The notes under the pieces are model-generated. The model was not told the origin of the DNA, ran no database searches, and saw nothing but the letters and a program-made list of their open reading frames with translations. This document shows positions 1-11,159 of a stretch of 64,000 nt of DNA, in pieces. Location of the stretch: the NCBI GenBank assembly GCA_033398695.1, contig CM065816.1, positions 134,947,358-135,011,357 on the forward strand. The letters run 5' to 3'. The position numbers and the translations under genes are program-made. Position 1 is the first letter of the stretch; the number at the start of each line of letters is the position of its first letter. The stretch comes from Orobanche coerulescens (taxonomy: Eukaryota; Streptophyta; Magnoliopsida; Lamiales; Orobanchaceae).

Positions 1-642
1 ATTGCATGGTTACGTACGTTAACTGTTCTTTTCTTCAGTCCAGTAGCTTCTGCCTCTTTCGTAAGCGTGAGCTAAAATTAATCCTTAGCATGCGCTAGCT
101 GGTCTTCGGTTACAACGGTCTGATGCTAAAAGTCTTTTGTCCAACGAACATATTTCAAACTTAGTATGCGCTAAGTTATCTCCATAGCGTGTGTTATCTG
201 TTCAAATTGTGCTTTTTTGATTCTTTGACTCTATGCGTGATTTTCGTGTTGAAAGTCTTCACAATGATATATTCCTTCGTTAGCGTGCGTTAGCTATATT
301 TATAGCGTGTGCTAACTCAGTCATTTAACGTGCGTTATTCACTTTATGTAGCGTGCGTTAAACATCAGGTGACATCAGGTGAGTCTTCAGCTGGCTTGCT
401 TATTACGTACGTTATAGCTATCGTATAGCGTACGTTAGGTACTCCATTTAGTGTTCGCTAGTCTTGCTTACTAGCGTGCGTTATCTGCTTGATTGGCCAG
501 CTTGTTCGTCTTTGTCTTCTTTGTTGTTTTGCTTCGTTCTATTGTTGTTTTCTTTGATCGGTAGCATCATTAGCTCATCATTAACATCATAAGCTCATCA
601 TCAAAACCAATTTATGATTATGTGGAATAGAATATTCCAACA
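1..642 (-). repeat. Partial Ty1/copia LTR, SIRE/Maximus-like
   Basis: Read on the minus strand this begins with the terminus TGTTGGAATATTCTATTCC at 642 and runs off the left edge of the window. It follows the order of landmarks of the LTR at 37170-38402: the terminal dyad, a segment matching ACAACAAAAGAACGAAGCAAAA, then many palindromic words of the TAACGTACGTTA and TAGCGCACGCTA type. No polypurine tract lies beside its outer end at 643-665, so it is either a 5' LTR whose element extends off the window or a solo LTR. The assignment to the same family as the copia element at 34-38 kb is secure; its state cannot be resolved here. Confidence 0.75.
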
Positions 643-769
643 ATTATATATTCTGGAACATTCCAACAGGCCTAGTCCTACACTAACTAGTAGAAGCCCA
701 TTAACATGTAGACTAAGGCATACACTGTGTATTTACTTTAACAACTAATAGTAAATTTCCATGTACACT
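643..769. other. Spacer between copia LTR and Helitron-like array
   Basis: AT-rich sequence with no coding potential. On the minus strand it carries a second TGTTGGAATGTTCC motif at about 654-669, 27 bp outside the copia LTR terminus. This could be a degraded duplicate of the LTR tip or chance. Confidence 0.3.
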
Positions 770-1346
770 TAGAATATTAAATTAAATGGACAACTAATTT
801 CAGAAAAAAATATTTCCTAACGCGTTCTCCGATGGACCTCTGGATGGTTGCCGGCCGACCATCTTTTCTGGCAGGGCCAGCGCCAGCTGCCGGCAGACCT
901 TCGGTGGCTGGAAAGTTTTTTTTTTTTTTTTTACTCCAGGTCTGCCAGCCTGCTTTCCGGTGGGCAACCTACGGCGGCGCCAGACCAGTTTTTTTAGTGC
1001 CAACCTCATCGGCCTTATTTCCGGCAGGCCACCACGACGGTTGGTATACGGCTGACCATTTTTTTCTTTTTTTATTCTTTTTAACGACTTTACTGGCCTG
1101 CTTTTCGGCCGGCCCGCTACCCGTAGACATCCGGCGGCCAGCCAATTTTTCGTTTTTTTTTCTGCGGCCATGCTTTCCAGCGGTCCGTCAATTTTCTTTC
1201 TCTTTTTTTTAACGGTAGGTCGCCGACCGCCGATAGATTTTCAAGAACCAACATATTTTTTTCTAGAAAGATAATCTGGTAATTAGTTTACTTTAATATA
1301 ATTATGGCACCGACATCGTGTCATTATAGCGTGGATTATCTCTATA
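770..1346 (+). mobile_element. Helitron-like unit A, 5'-truncated
   Basis: This is the first of three units sharing the block that starts at ATATTAAATTAAATGGACAA (775, 1485 and, degraded, 3528) and is followed by a GC-rich stretch of GGACCTCCG/GCCGGCC words broken by T-runs. It ends with a small hairpin, GGCAC...GTGTC (1306-1322, one mismatch), then ATTATAGCGTGGATTATCTCTA, immediately before the 5' end of unit B. A hairpin close to the 3' end is the Helitron hallmark; here the expected CTAG end is degraded. No Rep/helicase coding sequence is present, so the unit is non-autonomous. The overlapping open frames at 800-1212 on both strands are low-complexity by-products. Confidence 0.45.
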
Positions 1347-3371
1347 TCTATAATATAAATGACAGGGGCATTTTTGGTCATAATGTGCACCTAAAAAGAC
1401 CACTTTACCCTTCTCCTTCCCTCTATGTTGAATTTAGTAATAATCAAATATTCAACAATAATAATTTTCAAAAAGTACCCTTTAATATTAAATTAAATGG
1501 ACAACTAATCTTCAAAACCTTTTTTTTCCTTCCCTAACGGGGTTCTCCGACGGACCTCCGACAAGTTGCCAGCCGACCAATTTTTACGACGGGGCCACCA
1601 CCTCTCGCTGACAGATCTCCAATGACCGACCAATTTTCTTTTTTTTTTTTACGCTAGGCGCCGCCGACCACCAGTAGACCTCCACGGATCGATCAGCGAT
1701 GGCCTGCTTTCTAGCGAGGGCGGTAGATGATAGGTCGAAAATACTGTACAAATATTATTATTAATTATTAGGTTTTAATGAATTTTATGTTGGCACACTG
1801 GGTTATTTTCTACCTATTTATATTTTGGATGCAATTTACTTCACTTGGCAATTTGTTGTTTAATTTAGGTGTTTGTTGGAGTTTTTAAGCTTAAGAAATA
1901 ATTTGGGCCATCAAACGGACCAAACCAAGGTGATTTGAGCTTTAATGAAGAAACTGTCGCGCACACTGGGTGACACAGAGTCGACCCTGACCCAAAAATC
2001 CTCTTACTTGGGCCCAAGAAACAACTCAAATCCGTCCCAAGTAGTTCCGTAAGGTGAAATCGGTCCCCTAGGCTGGAGAAAGGAGTTTAAATTGACTTGG
2101 AAAGAAAGACTCCAAAAGAATAAAAATTGACGAAGGATAAGAATGAAGGAGATCCAATTAAAGAAGGAAACTAATAGATAAGGGAGTATTATAAAAGAAA
2201 GGGTTGAGATTATTATTCAGGCATTATCATCTTCATGGCTGGGATAGGAGAGGAAAAAGAAGGGAGAACCGAGCCCAAGCAACCGACGCGCGAGGAAGAA
2301 AATTTCACCGTTTGATCTTTTTCTTATGTTTACTATTAATTTAATATTTTCTAAAATCAATATATCCGGCTAATTTTCCTTTCTAGTTCTTAGTAAAATT
2401 AGAAACCATATTTGGATTTTTCATGTTTTAATCCCGTAGCATATTCTTAACTCGAAGTCTCTTGAATTACTTTTGTGTTATTGAATTCATTATTATGGCA
2501 TATAATTTCTTAATTTGGTTTGGCCAACTAGATTAGGAGTTTTATATCTCATGCTAGAAATTGAGTTGTAATCCGTAATTGTTGCAATTTTAATTTCACA
2601 AGTAGCAACGATTGGATTTTCTCAATTGAGTAACACAAAACCGAGATCCCTTAAGTCGAGCTTATAAACTTAATATCTTACCTATTTCATTATTTTAGTT
2701 TTTAATGCATCTAGCGAGTAAGATTTGAAGAGCTTGTTTTGAATCCATCGCTTAGATAAGTTCAATTAAAGGGCTTGTTTTAATTAAACATACTTAAGAA
2801 ATAATTGGGGACAATCGAGCTTGTTGTTGGCTTCAAAAGAGGAGTTCATGAGATTAGAGAAGAGATAAGCGTTGCATTAAAGTTTGAATTAATTCCAAAC
2901 GGTGGATAACGGAACTAAGAACTAGATTATTCCTTAATTGATATTATCGATTTTTATTTCCTTTGTTTATTTTGATTTAATTTATTTTACGCAAATTATT
3001 TGTTAGTAAAAATCAGTAAACTAAAATCCTCCCCTCATTTTATTTTATTTGCTAAAAGTATTTAACTCTTAAAAAGTATAATTGATTTACCGTTCTCCGT
3101 GGGATCGATCCTTACTTGTCGATACTACTAGTTAGTAGAAGTAAGCCAAGAAAAAATAAAAATAACTAATTTTGACGCGTCACGACAGCGCGGTCAGTAG
3201 ACCTCGGACGGCCATGTTTTTTATGTGCCATCATGCTTTCCAGTGGTCACCGGCTGCCGCCGATATATTTTCGATTTCCAATATGTTTCTAACAAAATAA
3301 TATAGTAATTTAATTATTTTAATTCAGCTATGGCACCCCTATTGTGCCATTATGGTACGGGTTATATCTAG
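1347..3371 (+). mobile_element. Helitron-like unit B, TC...CTAG ends
   Basis: The unit starts with TCTATAATATAAATGAC at 1347 and ends with a perfect 5-bp-stem hairpin, GGCAC(3332)...GTGCC(3348), followed 20 nt later by ATATCTAG at 3371. A 5' TC, a subterminal hairpin and a CTRR 3' end are the accepted Helitron features, and Helitrons make no target duplication. The next unit begins with TCTATAATATAA at the very next base. Interior homology with units A and C is interrupted by a foreign segment at roughly 1740-3187. It has no transposition genes. A MITE-like or other repeat with similar ends is the main alternative. Confidence 0.45.
1955..3187 (+). repeat. Possible solo LTR inside Helitron-like unit B
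   Basis: This segment interrupts the repeat that is otherwise shared between the Helitron-like units. It begins TGTCGCGCACACTGGG and ends GCGTCACGACA, so its tips TGTCG/CGACA are inverted as in LTRs. Near the end it contains CCGTTCTCCGTGGGATCGATC, which resembles the conserved 3' part of plant Tat/Ogre-class LTRs. I found no matching 5-bp target duplication (GAAAC on the left, GCGCG on the right), and the left limit may lie nearer 1740. Treat the class as an inference. Confidence 0.3.
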
Positions 3372-3675
3372 TCTATAATATAAAATAAAGTGGTATTTTT
3401 TGGTATGTGCACCTGGAAAGACCATTGTACTCCTCTCATCCCCTTTGTGTTGAAATTATTATTAATAATAATAATAATATCAATTATTCATAAATAAATT
3501 TACCAAAAAGCACCTATAGAATATTAAATTAAAGAGAATTATTCTTCAAAATGTTTTTCCTTTCCTACCGGGGTTCTTCGACGGACCTTCGGCGAGTCGC
3601 CAGTGACCATTTTTTTTCGGTGGGGCAGCATCCGGTCGGTTTTTTTACCTCAGACTCGCCAACCTACTTCCTGGC
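3372..3675 (+). mobile_element. Helitron-like unit C, 5' fragment
   Basis: It begins TCTATAATATAAAATAAAG directly after the CTAG of unit B. It then follows the 5' part of unit B: the GTGCACCT...AAAGACCA stretch, the ATATTAAATTAAA block, and the GGACCTTCGGCGAG GC-rich words. Homology stops near 3675, where different AT-rich DNA begins. Confidence 0.4.
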
Positions 3676-4473
3676 GACCGGGCAAATTGTAGCTCAATCG
3701 TATTCTTAAAAATCGCCTCAAACATCTGTCCTGCAAGGAGACAAAATAAACAAACAAAAATAAGCAACTAACATAACCAATCTACCTAAGAAAATAAGTA
3801 AGTAAAAAACAATAATTGCCTCCCAATAAGTGTTAAGTTTAACGCCTTCAGCTGGACGCTCGCACTATTCTATCTGGTATCCAAAGTAAACGGTGAGGTT
3901 TTTCAGTGCCACTTGACTACTCTTTTGAAAACTACACTTGGAGGGGTATAATGGAGCTAGTCTTGCACCTTTGCCGCTCTCGAATAGAATTATGCAGATT
4001 TCAACCACCTCATTATTAAGAATTATAAAATAAAACTTTAAACACTTAGAATATAAGGCTTATATATTATTCATTCATAGAAATTAACTTTTACTGTTTA
4101 TCTTTCAAGACCACATCCTCCTCTTACTCGTGGTCTTTTGAGATGAAGGAGGTTTCTGAAATCATATCCGGTGGTGGTAAGCATGGAGGAGTAAAATTTA
4201 TATCATCTTGCAATGGTGGAGGTAAACTTGTAAAAGGATATTTGTCTGTGGCGTGCAATATAGAACAACACTCATCACAAACAATGCCTTTTTCTTCAAG
4301 TTTTCTCTTATGAACATTTAAATGCACGCAGTTGATAATGTTCTTGCATTCGAATAATTAGGATCAGTGCGCCAGTCATGGTCTTCATCAAATTCATTCA
4401 TCTTAACAAACCAAGAAAAGAAAAATGTCTAAAGTAAAGTCGATTGTACCTATCGTAATATCAATATTAATAA
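3676..4473. other. Unclassified stretch, possible old retrotransposon fragment
   Basis: No gene is recognisable. TTGCCTCCCAATAAGTGTTAAG at about 3815 followed by TTTAACGCCTTCAGCTGGACG resembles a segment often found between genes of plant Tat/Athila-class elements (memory-based inference). A minus-strand open frame at 4124-4327 encodes 67 residues with CDECC and a proline-rich tail, but it matches no family I know. Confidence 0.25.
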
Positions 4474-5904
4474 GAGTGGATTACAATTAGGTACAAAGTA
4501 AAAACATATATTACTACTAGGTACAAACTTTAAAATGGCATTACTACTAGGTACAAAAATATTACTACTAGGTATGGTAGGACAACTTTACCTTTCTGTA
4601 GCATTTTTTGTTATTTTCATTTGAAATTTGAAATTTTAATTTATTCATTTGAAATTTAAATTTTACATATCTAGAATAAAATTAAAAATTACATATTTGA
4701 AATTGACAAAAACACTTTCTTTGTCATTCATCTTCATATTTCGTCTTCTTCGTTGTCCTTCATCTTTATCTTAAAATTTGAATTTTAAAAATCTATTGCA
4801 GACCTTCATTTTCTTCGTCCTTCTAGAAAATTTGTTGCTAGCGTCCAAATTTGAATTGTAAAAATATGTTGCAGACCTTCATCTTCTTTGTTGCAGACTT
4901 TTATCTTGTTCGTCTTTTATCTTCCGCTATACAACAATGCATGCACATGTAAAAAAATATACACTCGTGCATGCACCTGTGCACCAATACATGAACCGGT
5001 GCACTAATTCATGAACCCCCAATCCCCAAATGAACCAAAAAATAAAAAACAAAAATAAAACCCAATTAAATCCAGAAGAGGGAAACCAAAATCTAATAAA
5101 AAGGTACCAAAATCCGAACGACTGATATAATAAATTTTAACATTATCTGTAACTATTGAACAATTTTCTTAAAAATTCATAATTTCACAACAATCTGACC
5201 ATTAATCTACAGATCTACACATTCAAATCTAAAACCTCGATCAATCGAAATAAACAAACCAGCATTGTCGACCGCTGCTGGAAGACCAGCCGTCACATGA
5301 GGACCACTCGCAGACAAGGGACCGGCCAACACAGAGCCCCGACCACCACCGGAATCACCTGAGACTGCGGACGAAGGAACAAAGGAGGAGGGAACCGCGA
5401 CGGGGCCCGAAGAACCAACCCCGGCCGCCGCAGAAGAAAACCCAACCGCAACCGCTGCTGAAACCGGAGGCTCCGCCACTGCCACACCCACCCAAAGAGG
5501 CTCCGACCCGACTGAAACACCAACCACATCACCCGCAAGCAAGCCACCTGGAGGAACCGGAACCGCAGTAGATGAGAGCATTTTTAGGGACGACTTGATT
5601 TGAGTGCAAGCAAGCAGATGAGAGCGAAGACATCTTGAGAAAAAGAAAGGGACGACTGGACAGATGAGAGCATTTTTATTAATAATAATGTTGGACAGAT
5701 GAGGGTGGCGGACAGATGAGAGCATTTTATTATTACTAATGTTATTTTTATTTTTAACATTATAATATAGGTGTTTTGGGTATTTTGAATTGGAGGGTGT
5801 TTTGGGTATTTTGCATCATGTTTTATACCTAGTAGTAATGCAAAAAAAAAACTTGTACCTAGTTGCAATTATGTTCCAAAATTATATCTAGTAGTAATTA
5901 TTTC
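4474..5904. mobile_element. MULE-like element with 9-bp TSD, possibly Pack-type
   Basis: The element is flanked by perfect 9-bp direct repeats TATTAATAA at 4465-4473 and 5905-5913, the duplication length typical of Mutator-like elements. Its ends are degenerate inverted repeats: the left begins GAGTGGATTACAATTAGGTAC, the right read inward begins GAAATAATTACTACTAG. Both ends hold several copies of ATTACTACTAGGTACAAA in opposite orientation (4508-4580 and 5822-5900). No MURA-type transposase is present. The interior is AT-rich except for a sharply GC-rich block at 5215-5600. The duplication sequence is AT-rich, so chance identity is possible but unlikely together with the inverted termini. Confidence 0.55.
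5215..5600. other. GC-rich internal segment of the MULE-like element
   Basis: This block contrasts strongly with its AT-rich surroundings. On the minus strand it lies in an open frame (5207-5725, 172 codons) giving a low-complexity Ala/Val/Gly/Ser/Pro protein. One plus-strand frame is equally open through the block and gives a Pro/Ala/Thr/Glu-rich sequence. Such composition is typical of captured exon fragments of plant genes, as in Pack-MULEs, but I do not recognise the donor and cannot tell which strand was coding. At its right edge the word GACAGATGAGAGC is repeated about four times (5572-5725). Confidence 0.35.
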
Positions 5905-5920
5905 TATTAATAATTCCCCT

Positions 5921-7434
5921 AATCCCCATCAACGGCGGTGAAAATTTATTTGCTATTTATTTTACTATCCGCAAGTGAACAGAGTAGTTGAGGTGAGGGC
6001 GAGAAAGGTTGTATCTCCACAGGGTTAATTGAATTATCATAATGGATACTAGATCGTACAACTTTATCTAGATGATCGAATTTGGGATTAGATTGTAAAA
6101 ATAAAATAATTCTAAAATTAAAATTAAAATGAATTAACCAAGAGAGATCGCAAGAAAATAGACCCAAGTTTAATGAAGAGATTCCAAGACGATCGTTTCG
6201 ATTAATTGATAGGTTTAATTAGATAAATTATATCTAAAGTTTTACTCTCTGATATATAAGCAGATCATAATAAGTGTTTATGGCCTCTCTCGAAGTCGTA
6301 TAAACATGTTCATTAAATCATACGAATTGAAGTCTCATCTAATGTATGTAACTCAACTCCATAAAAATAACATATCAAAAATATTCACAAATGCCACTGA
6401 CTTCACAATCTAACATTCAATTTGTGTCAAGTATTAAAGACATAATATTAATCTCATTTCTCAAATTATAAACAATATTCTCTCATATAGAAATTCTAGG
6501 CCACTTGATAAACATGAATCAAACACAAGATACTTGAATAAGGAATCTAAATAAAACATTCAATTAAATAAAATCCATAAAAATCATCATAAGAAGTCTA
6601 CTCCCATATCATGGAATCTAATAGTTTAGCAGTACGTGGTTATGGAAAAATACATAGACATATTATCTACATTCATGTTCAAGCAAATAAATAAAAAGGG
6701 AATAGAAAATATAAAATCGGAGTTGAGATAATCTATCAATCTGTTATGGCTCCTTGTGTTGGATCTCTCTTGCTCTTTGGAACACCTTTGACTCTCCCTT
6801 GATCTCTTCTAGGTCGGTAGACTCATTAATGAAGATTTCCGCAGCTCATTGATGTACCTAAAGCCTCCTAAAGAGGTTCCAAGACCTAAATTCTTTAAAT
6901 TGCCAAAAGAGTGCCGATGACTAACAGGTTCGTGTCAAAATAGGATATGACCATGTACAACCCCTCTAGAAAGTGAAATTCGGCTTGGGGAATGACATGA
7001 CCAGGGCATATGGCCGCGTCAGTGAACCGCACATGGCCGAACACATAGCCGTACAGTGAGCGAGACACGATGTGTCAAATCTTGACATGGCCGTGTCAGT
7101 GCCCGTGTCTGACCTGTTCGGACCGTTTTCACACTTTTCGCTCGTTTCTCATACTCGAGCATCATTTGCTTGGTATTCGGATTAGGACATTTCAATTGAG
7201 ACTGGTGGACTTCAAATGGCTCAATATAGTCCTGAAACCACATAAAATACCAAACATAATCGAGTCTAATAAACTCACAAACTAAAGAACAACAATGTAA
7301 ATACAACACATTTATTTATAATTAAAATCGATAAAAATACTTAAAATATATGTAAAATCGCATGTTAACACATGGATACTCGAGTACTCGGATCCTTAAA
7401 TACTATCGAACTACGGAGAGTTTAAGCACTCAAT
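5921..7434 (-). repeat. Tat/Ogre-like LTR with degenerate PBS
   Basis: AATCCCCATCAACGGCGGTG at 5921-5940 resembles, read on the minus strand, the tRNA primer-site region seen after the 5' LTR of plant Tat/Ogre-class elements. Next to it, ACTATCCGCAAGTGAACAGAG and GTTGTATCTCCACAGGG match the usual U5 end of that class in antisense. Further in, 7010-7110 holds repeated words around CATGGCCGTGTCAG, also common in such LTRs. The outer end near 7434 is placed only by a purine-rich run on the minus strand. No coding domain is nearby, so this is a remnant. Assignment rests on remembered family features. Confidence 0.35.
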
Positions 7435-7516
7435 CCTCCCCCAATTGATTTAGCAGCCCTAACCATGTGGTTGGAAATTTTTTCCTTCACTTAGGCCCTT
7501 TTCTTTTTGACTTATT

Positions 7517-8413
7517 TTTCAGTTTTTTAGTTCAGTTCAGTTCAGTTCAATTCAGTTTATTTCAGGTCCATTCAGTCCAGTCAGTTCAGTTCAGTTCAGT
7601 TCAATTCAGTTTAGTTCTTCTTCTTCTTATTATTATTATTAATCTTGATCATTATTATTGTTATTAATATTATTAAAATATTGATTATTATTATTTTTGT
7701 TGTTGTTGTTGATTATTATTATTATTAATAATAATATTTATTATATTATTATTAATAATAATAATCTTGATTATTATTAGTGTTATTATTATTGTTGTTG
7801 TTGTTGATACTATTATTATTACTAATAATATTTATTATATTACTAAAAATAATAATAATAATAAATTTTATTAATAATAATCTTGATCATTATTGTTATT
7901 ATTATTATTATTATTAATCTTGATTATTATTATTGTTATTATTATTGTTGCTGTTGTTGAATACTATTATTATTATTAATAATATTTATATTATTATTAT
8001 TATTAATAATAATAATATTTTTTATTTATATTAATAATAATCTGGATTATTATTATTATTATTAATCTTGATTATTATTATTATTGTTGTTGTTGATTAC
8101 TATTATTATTACTAATAATATTTATTATATTATTATTAAATTTTATTATTATTAATAATAATATTGATTGTTATTGTTATTGTTAATAATATTGATTATT
8201 ATTGTTGCTGTTGTTGATTACCTACCAATAATATTTATTATACTATTATTAATAATAATTAATATTTTTTATTATTATTAATAATAATCTTGATTATTCT
8301 TCTTATTATTAAAAATATTGACTATTATTATTGTTGCTGTTTTTTATTACTATTATTATTACTAATAACATTTATTATATTATTATTATTAATTATTATT
8401 ATTATTAATAATA
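7517..8413. repeat. TTCAG-rich and ATT-rich simple sequence
   Basis: 7517-7620 is an imperfect run of TTCAG pentamers. 7620-8413 is almost entirely imperfect ATT/AAT trinucleotides with recurring longer words such as TTGATTATTATTATTGTTGTTG, so it looks like a decayed higher-order tandem array. The same two sequence types resume at 19257-19440, showing that everything between was inserted into this block. No genes. Confidence 0.85.
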
Positions 8414-8488
8414 TTTTTTTTGGCAAAATAAAATATTTATTACCAAGTAAGCATTGAAGTATACAAGCACAAACAGCAAAAAATAATA

Positions 8489-9515
8489 CTAATTAGCCAA
8501 CATACAGGCTAATTTGCTATCCTTTCTACATCTAATAGCAACAATATATTGACAACTTCTAAGAACAGCTCCGGCCTCTCGAATTTTCCCTTGAAATCTT
8601 CTCAAATTTCTTTCAATCCATATCTGGTATATTGCAACTGTCATCATCAACATATACAGTTTCTGTTTCCCTTTCTTTGTTCTACATTGTGTATTTAGAA
8701 TCTCCTTCTCAGCTTCCCAATGAACTCTAGGCCTTGAAATACCTCCCCATTTGGTTAACTCCATCCACACATAAGAAGAGTAATCACAGTAAAAAAACAG
8801 ATGGTCAATGGATTCACTACTCTTTCGGCACAAACAACACATATAATCACAAGTTATACAAAATCTCAACAAATTCGCCACAGTTGCAAGTCTCCCAAAG
8901 ATTGCTAGCCAAGTAATAACTATGCATTTAGGTGGAGAAATATTGCAGGATATTACCTTGTGCCACAGAACTCTTTCTCCTTCTCTCATCCTCTAATATA
9001 GTTTCCTCACTAAGAAAGTAGATTGCTGAAGAATAGAGAAGTCACCACTCACATCCCTCATATACTCCCTTGCCGTAAGTACTTTTCTCACTACCATGAA
9101 GCTTGACTAGGAATTTCTAAGGTAGTGATATCCTGATCTTTGATATAATAAGCATGAATCCATCTGATCCATAGTTTGGCCTTTTTCTGAGCCACACTCC
9201 ATAAGTGTTTGCATAGAGCTGCTCTATTCCACAACTGAATATCAATGATATTCCACCCCCTGCTTGTTGCGGCAGCCATATTTTCTCCCAAGCGACAAGA
9301 GCTTTCCTTGAAACACCAGCTTCACCACTCCATAAAAAGGAACTACATGCACTGTATTAACTGCGTAATCTTCTTTGGAATTAGGAAAATTTGATACTAA
9401 TAAATCTGAACCCCCAACAAAATAGATTTAACAAGTTGCAACCTCCCAGCATATGTGAGGAGCTTTGCAGCCCAGCACTCAACCTTAGCCAATATTTTCT
9501 TAAGTAAAGGTTGGC
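8489..9515 (-). pseudogene. LINE ORF2 C-terminal part (end of RT, zf-RVT)
   Basis: This is the downstream end of a non-LTR reverse-transcriptase polyprotein. Minus-strand pieces read LLKKILAKVECWAAKLLTYAGR (split across 9397-9515), then RGWNIIDIQLWNRAALCKHLW (9091-9291), then the reverse-transcriptase zinc-binding region (8489-8989) with CCLC...ESIDHLFFYC, a CX2C...HX4C pattern. This order is standard for plant L1 elements after the RT fingers and palm. Stops and frameshifts separate the pieces, so it is dead. The upstream part of the same ORF lies at 17748-19100, beyond the E1 insertion. Confidence 0.8.
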
Positions 9516-9520
9516 ATTGC
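9516..9520. repeat. Left target duplication of gypsy E1
   Basis: ATTGC here is repeated at 17743-17747, directly flanking the two outer LTR termini of E1. A 5-bp duplication is standard for Ty3/gypsy integration, and it fixes the boundaries of E1. Confidence 0.9.
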
Positions 9521-11159
9521 TGTAATATCCGTACCTTTGTGTTTTTAGCATTTTCTCTTTTTTGGTGTATGTCTATTTTTATCGACTTGCTTGTAACCAT
9601 TTCGACATTTTGAATCTGCTTTATTCTTGGAGTTTTTCCATTTGGACGAGTTTTGGTGATGTTTTTCCATGATTCCATTTTATATCATGTTTTGCCGTAT
9701 GTACGTTCGATTCTCGTGAAACTCGTTCATTTTTGTAGTTTCTTTGTTTGCATAAGTTTGTATGGTTGAGTTATTCGTGTTGTGACTTTCGGTTGGTTAA
9801 TCCGACGTCGTATCGTGATTTTCGGGCACTTGGGCCATTTTTGTAAATTCCTATAAGTTTAGGGAAATCCATATTCGTTGTCGTATTTTGAATTCCCGGG
9901 TAGTTGGAATGATGTTTTCTTGTAACGGTTAGACTCGTCATCGAATATTCTTCGTAGCCATATTTTCAGTTCGATAGCAGGTCCGAGTTTGGAGTCAGCT
10001 GCACAGTTTGGATAGCAATGCCAGATCATTGCCCAGGTGTTACGCCGTAACACCCCATTATCTGACCATAATATTGGCCTTGTTACGTCCGTAATGTAAC
10101 ACTTTTTACGACCGTAATAGCCCACTGTTTTAAGAACAGCGGGCAGGCCAGAAACCCCATTTTCATTCCTTTATCTTCATTTTCTTCATCCGGGCGACAC
10201 TTGAGGCGATTCCACCAGTTTTGATCGGAGTTTTCTTCAAATTCCATCACCGTAGGCTCGTGCTAACATATCATCATCAGCGTAATCCTCCCCATCGTCC
10301 AATCCGAGGTATTTTCTTCAGGAACCCTAGCTTGTCAAATTTGGGGCTTTTTCGTGTTTTTCTTGAGTAATTCCGAATTGTCCATATATGTTGTATTATT
10401 CCTCACCGATTGTTGTTGTTGGGTGATTCCCATCTGTTTTCATCAAGTTAAATCCTTGAATTATCGATTCGGAAAGATTTTGCGTAGACCCTCATCCATA
10501 TCGATTGAACGTTTATTGTCATAGCTTGTAATCGGGGTTATGGGTGTATTATTGTTGTCCGTTAAGACTGAGTTATGTTGATCCTTCGTTTAGGAACCGT
10601 CGTTTTCCACCTGGAGCGTTCGTAGTCATTTTTCATTCCCGATTCTTCAAAGATGTCTCAAAGGCAAGCACTTTACATTTGTTTACATGTTCTAGTATTT
10701 GAATTATGGTTATTCGTGGTTGTTGTGGATGGATATGTATATGTTCACCTAGGGACGATCCGACGGGGCCTCTAGGGATATGTATTGCCGTGTGTGTGCG
10801 TATCACGAACTGTGGTTGACCACCCATGGATGTCCGACGGGGCTCTGCGGGGTACGGTGGCCGTGAGTCTCGTACCAACGGTTAACTTTGAATTGTTTTG
10901 TTGAAGAAATGTGTTTTGTGCTTGTGCACCGCAAATATTCCGGAATATAAATGATTAAAATGATTTTTGGCGCATTTATTCATCTGATTAGAATGTAGTT
11001 CAAATGGATTGTACTTGCACTAGCAGTTGTCGCTAATCCCTTAAATGGGGGAAATAATTTTTGTATTTCAGGTACAGGTCTTGGAGACAAGCGATCATAC
11101 GAGCCGTATGAGGATGATGGGCAAGCATGATACTGTTCAGCGGTTGTCTGTTGGCGTCC
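9521..11159 (+). repeat. E1 5' LTR, truncated at its 3' end
   Basis: Collinear with the 3' LTR (15812-17742) from TGTAATAT to GTTGGYGTCC at 11159. The sequence then switches directly to gag (ATGTCCGG at 11160). About 277 bp of LTR end, the primer binding site, the leader and the first gag codons are missing. GTCC is shared at the junction, suggesting a microhomology-type deletion. Confidence 0.85.
10038..10130 (+). promoter_or_regulatory. Palindrome cluster in E1 5' LTR promoter
   Basis: A run of TTACG..CGTAA words: GTGTTACGCCGTAACAC (10038), TTACGTCCGTAA (10083) and TTACGACCGTAA (10107). It lies just upstream of the TTTTAAG that occupies the TATA position of this LTR family (about 10131). 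The equivalent cluster in the 3' LTR is at 16328-16405. Promoter function is inferred from position only. Confidence 0.5.

Larger units (their letters stand above)
8414..9520 (-). mobile_element. LINE (L1-type), 3' half
   Basis: On the minus strand this ends in an A-run (T-run at 8414-8421 on the plus strand), as expected for a LINE 3' tail. It is continuous with the segment at 17748-19256 once gypsy E1 is removed. ATTAATAATA occurs at 8404-8413 beside the tail and at 19257-19266 beside the 5' end and is a plausible target duplication. Because the target is ATT-rich, its exact length cannot be fixed. Confidence 0.8.

Noticed and set aside
800..1212. Overlapping 120-codon open frames on both strands
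   Set aside because: They lie in T-run/GC-rich low-complexity DNA of the Helitron-like unit, both strands are open, and no domain is seen.
7019..7309. 96-codon minus-strand frame
   Set aside because: Overlaps an opposite-strand frame in LTR-like DNA with repeated CATGGCCGTGTC words; no domain.
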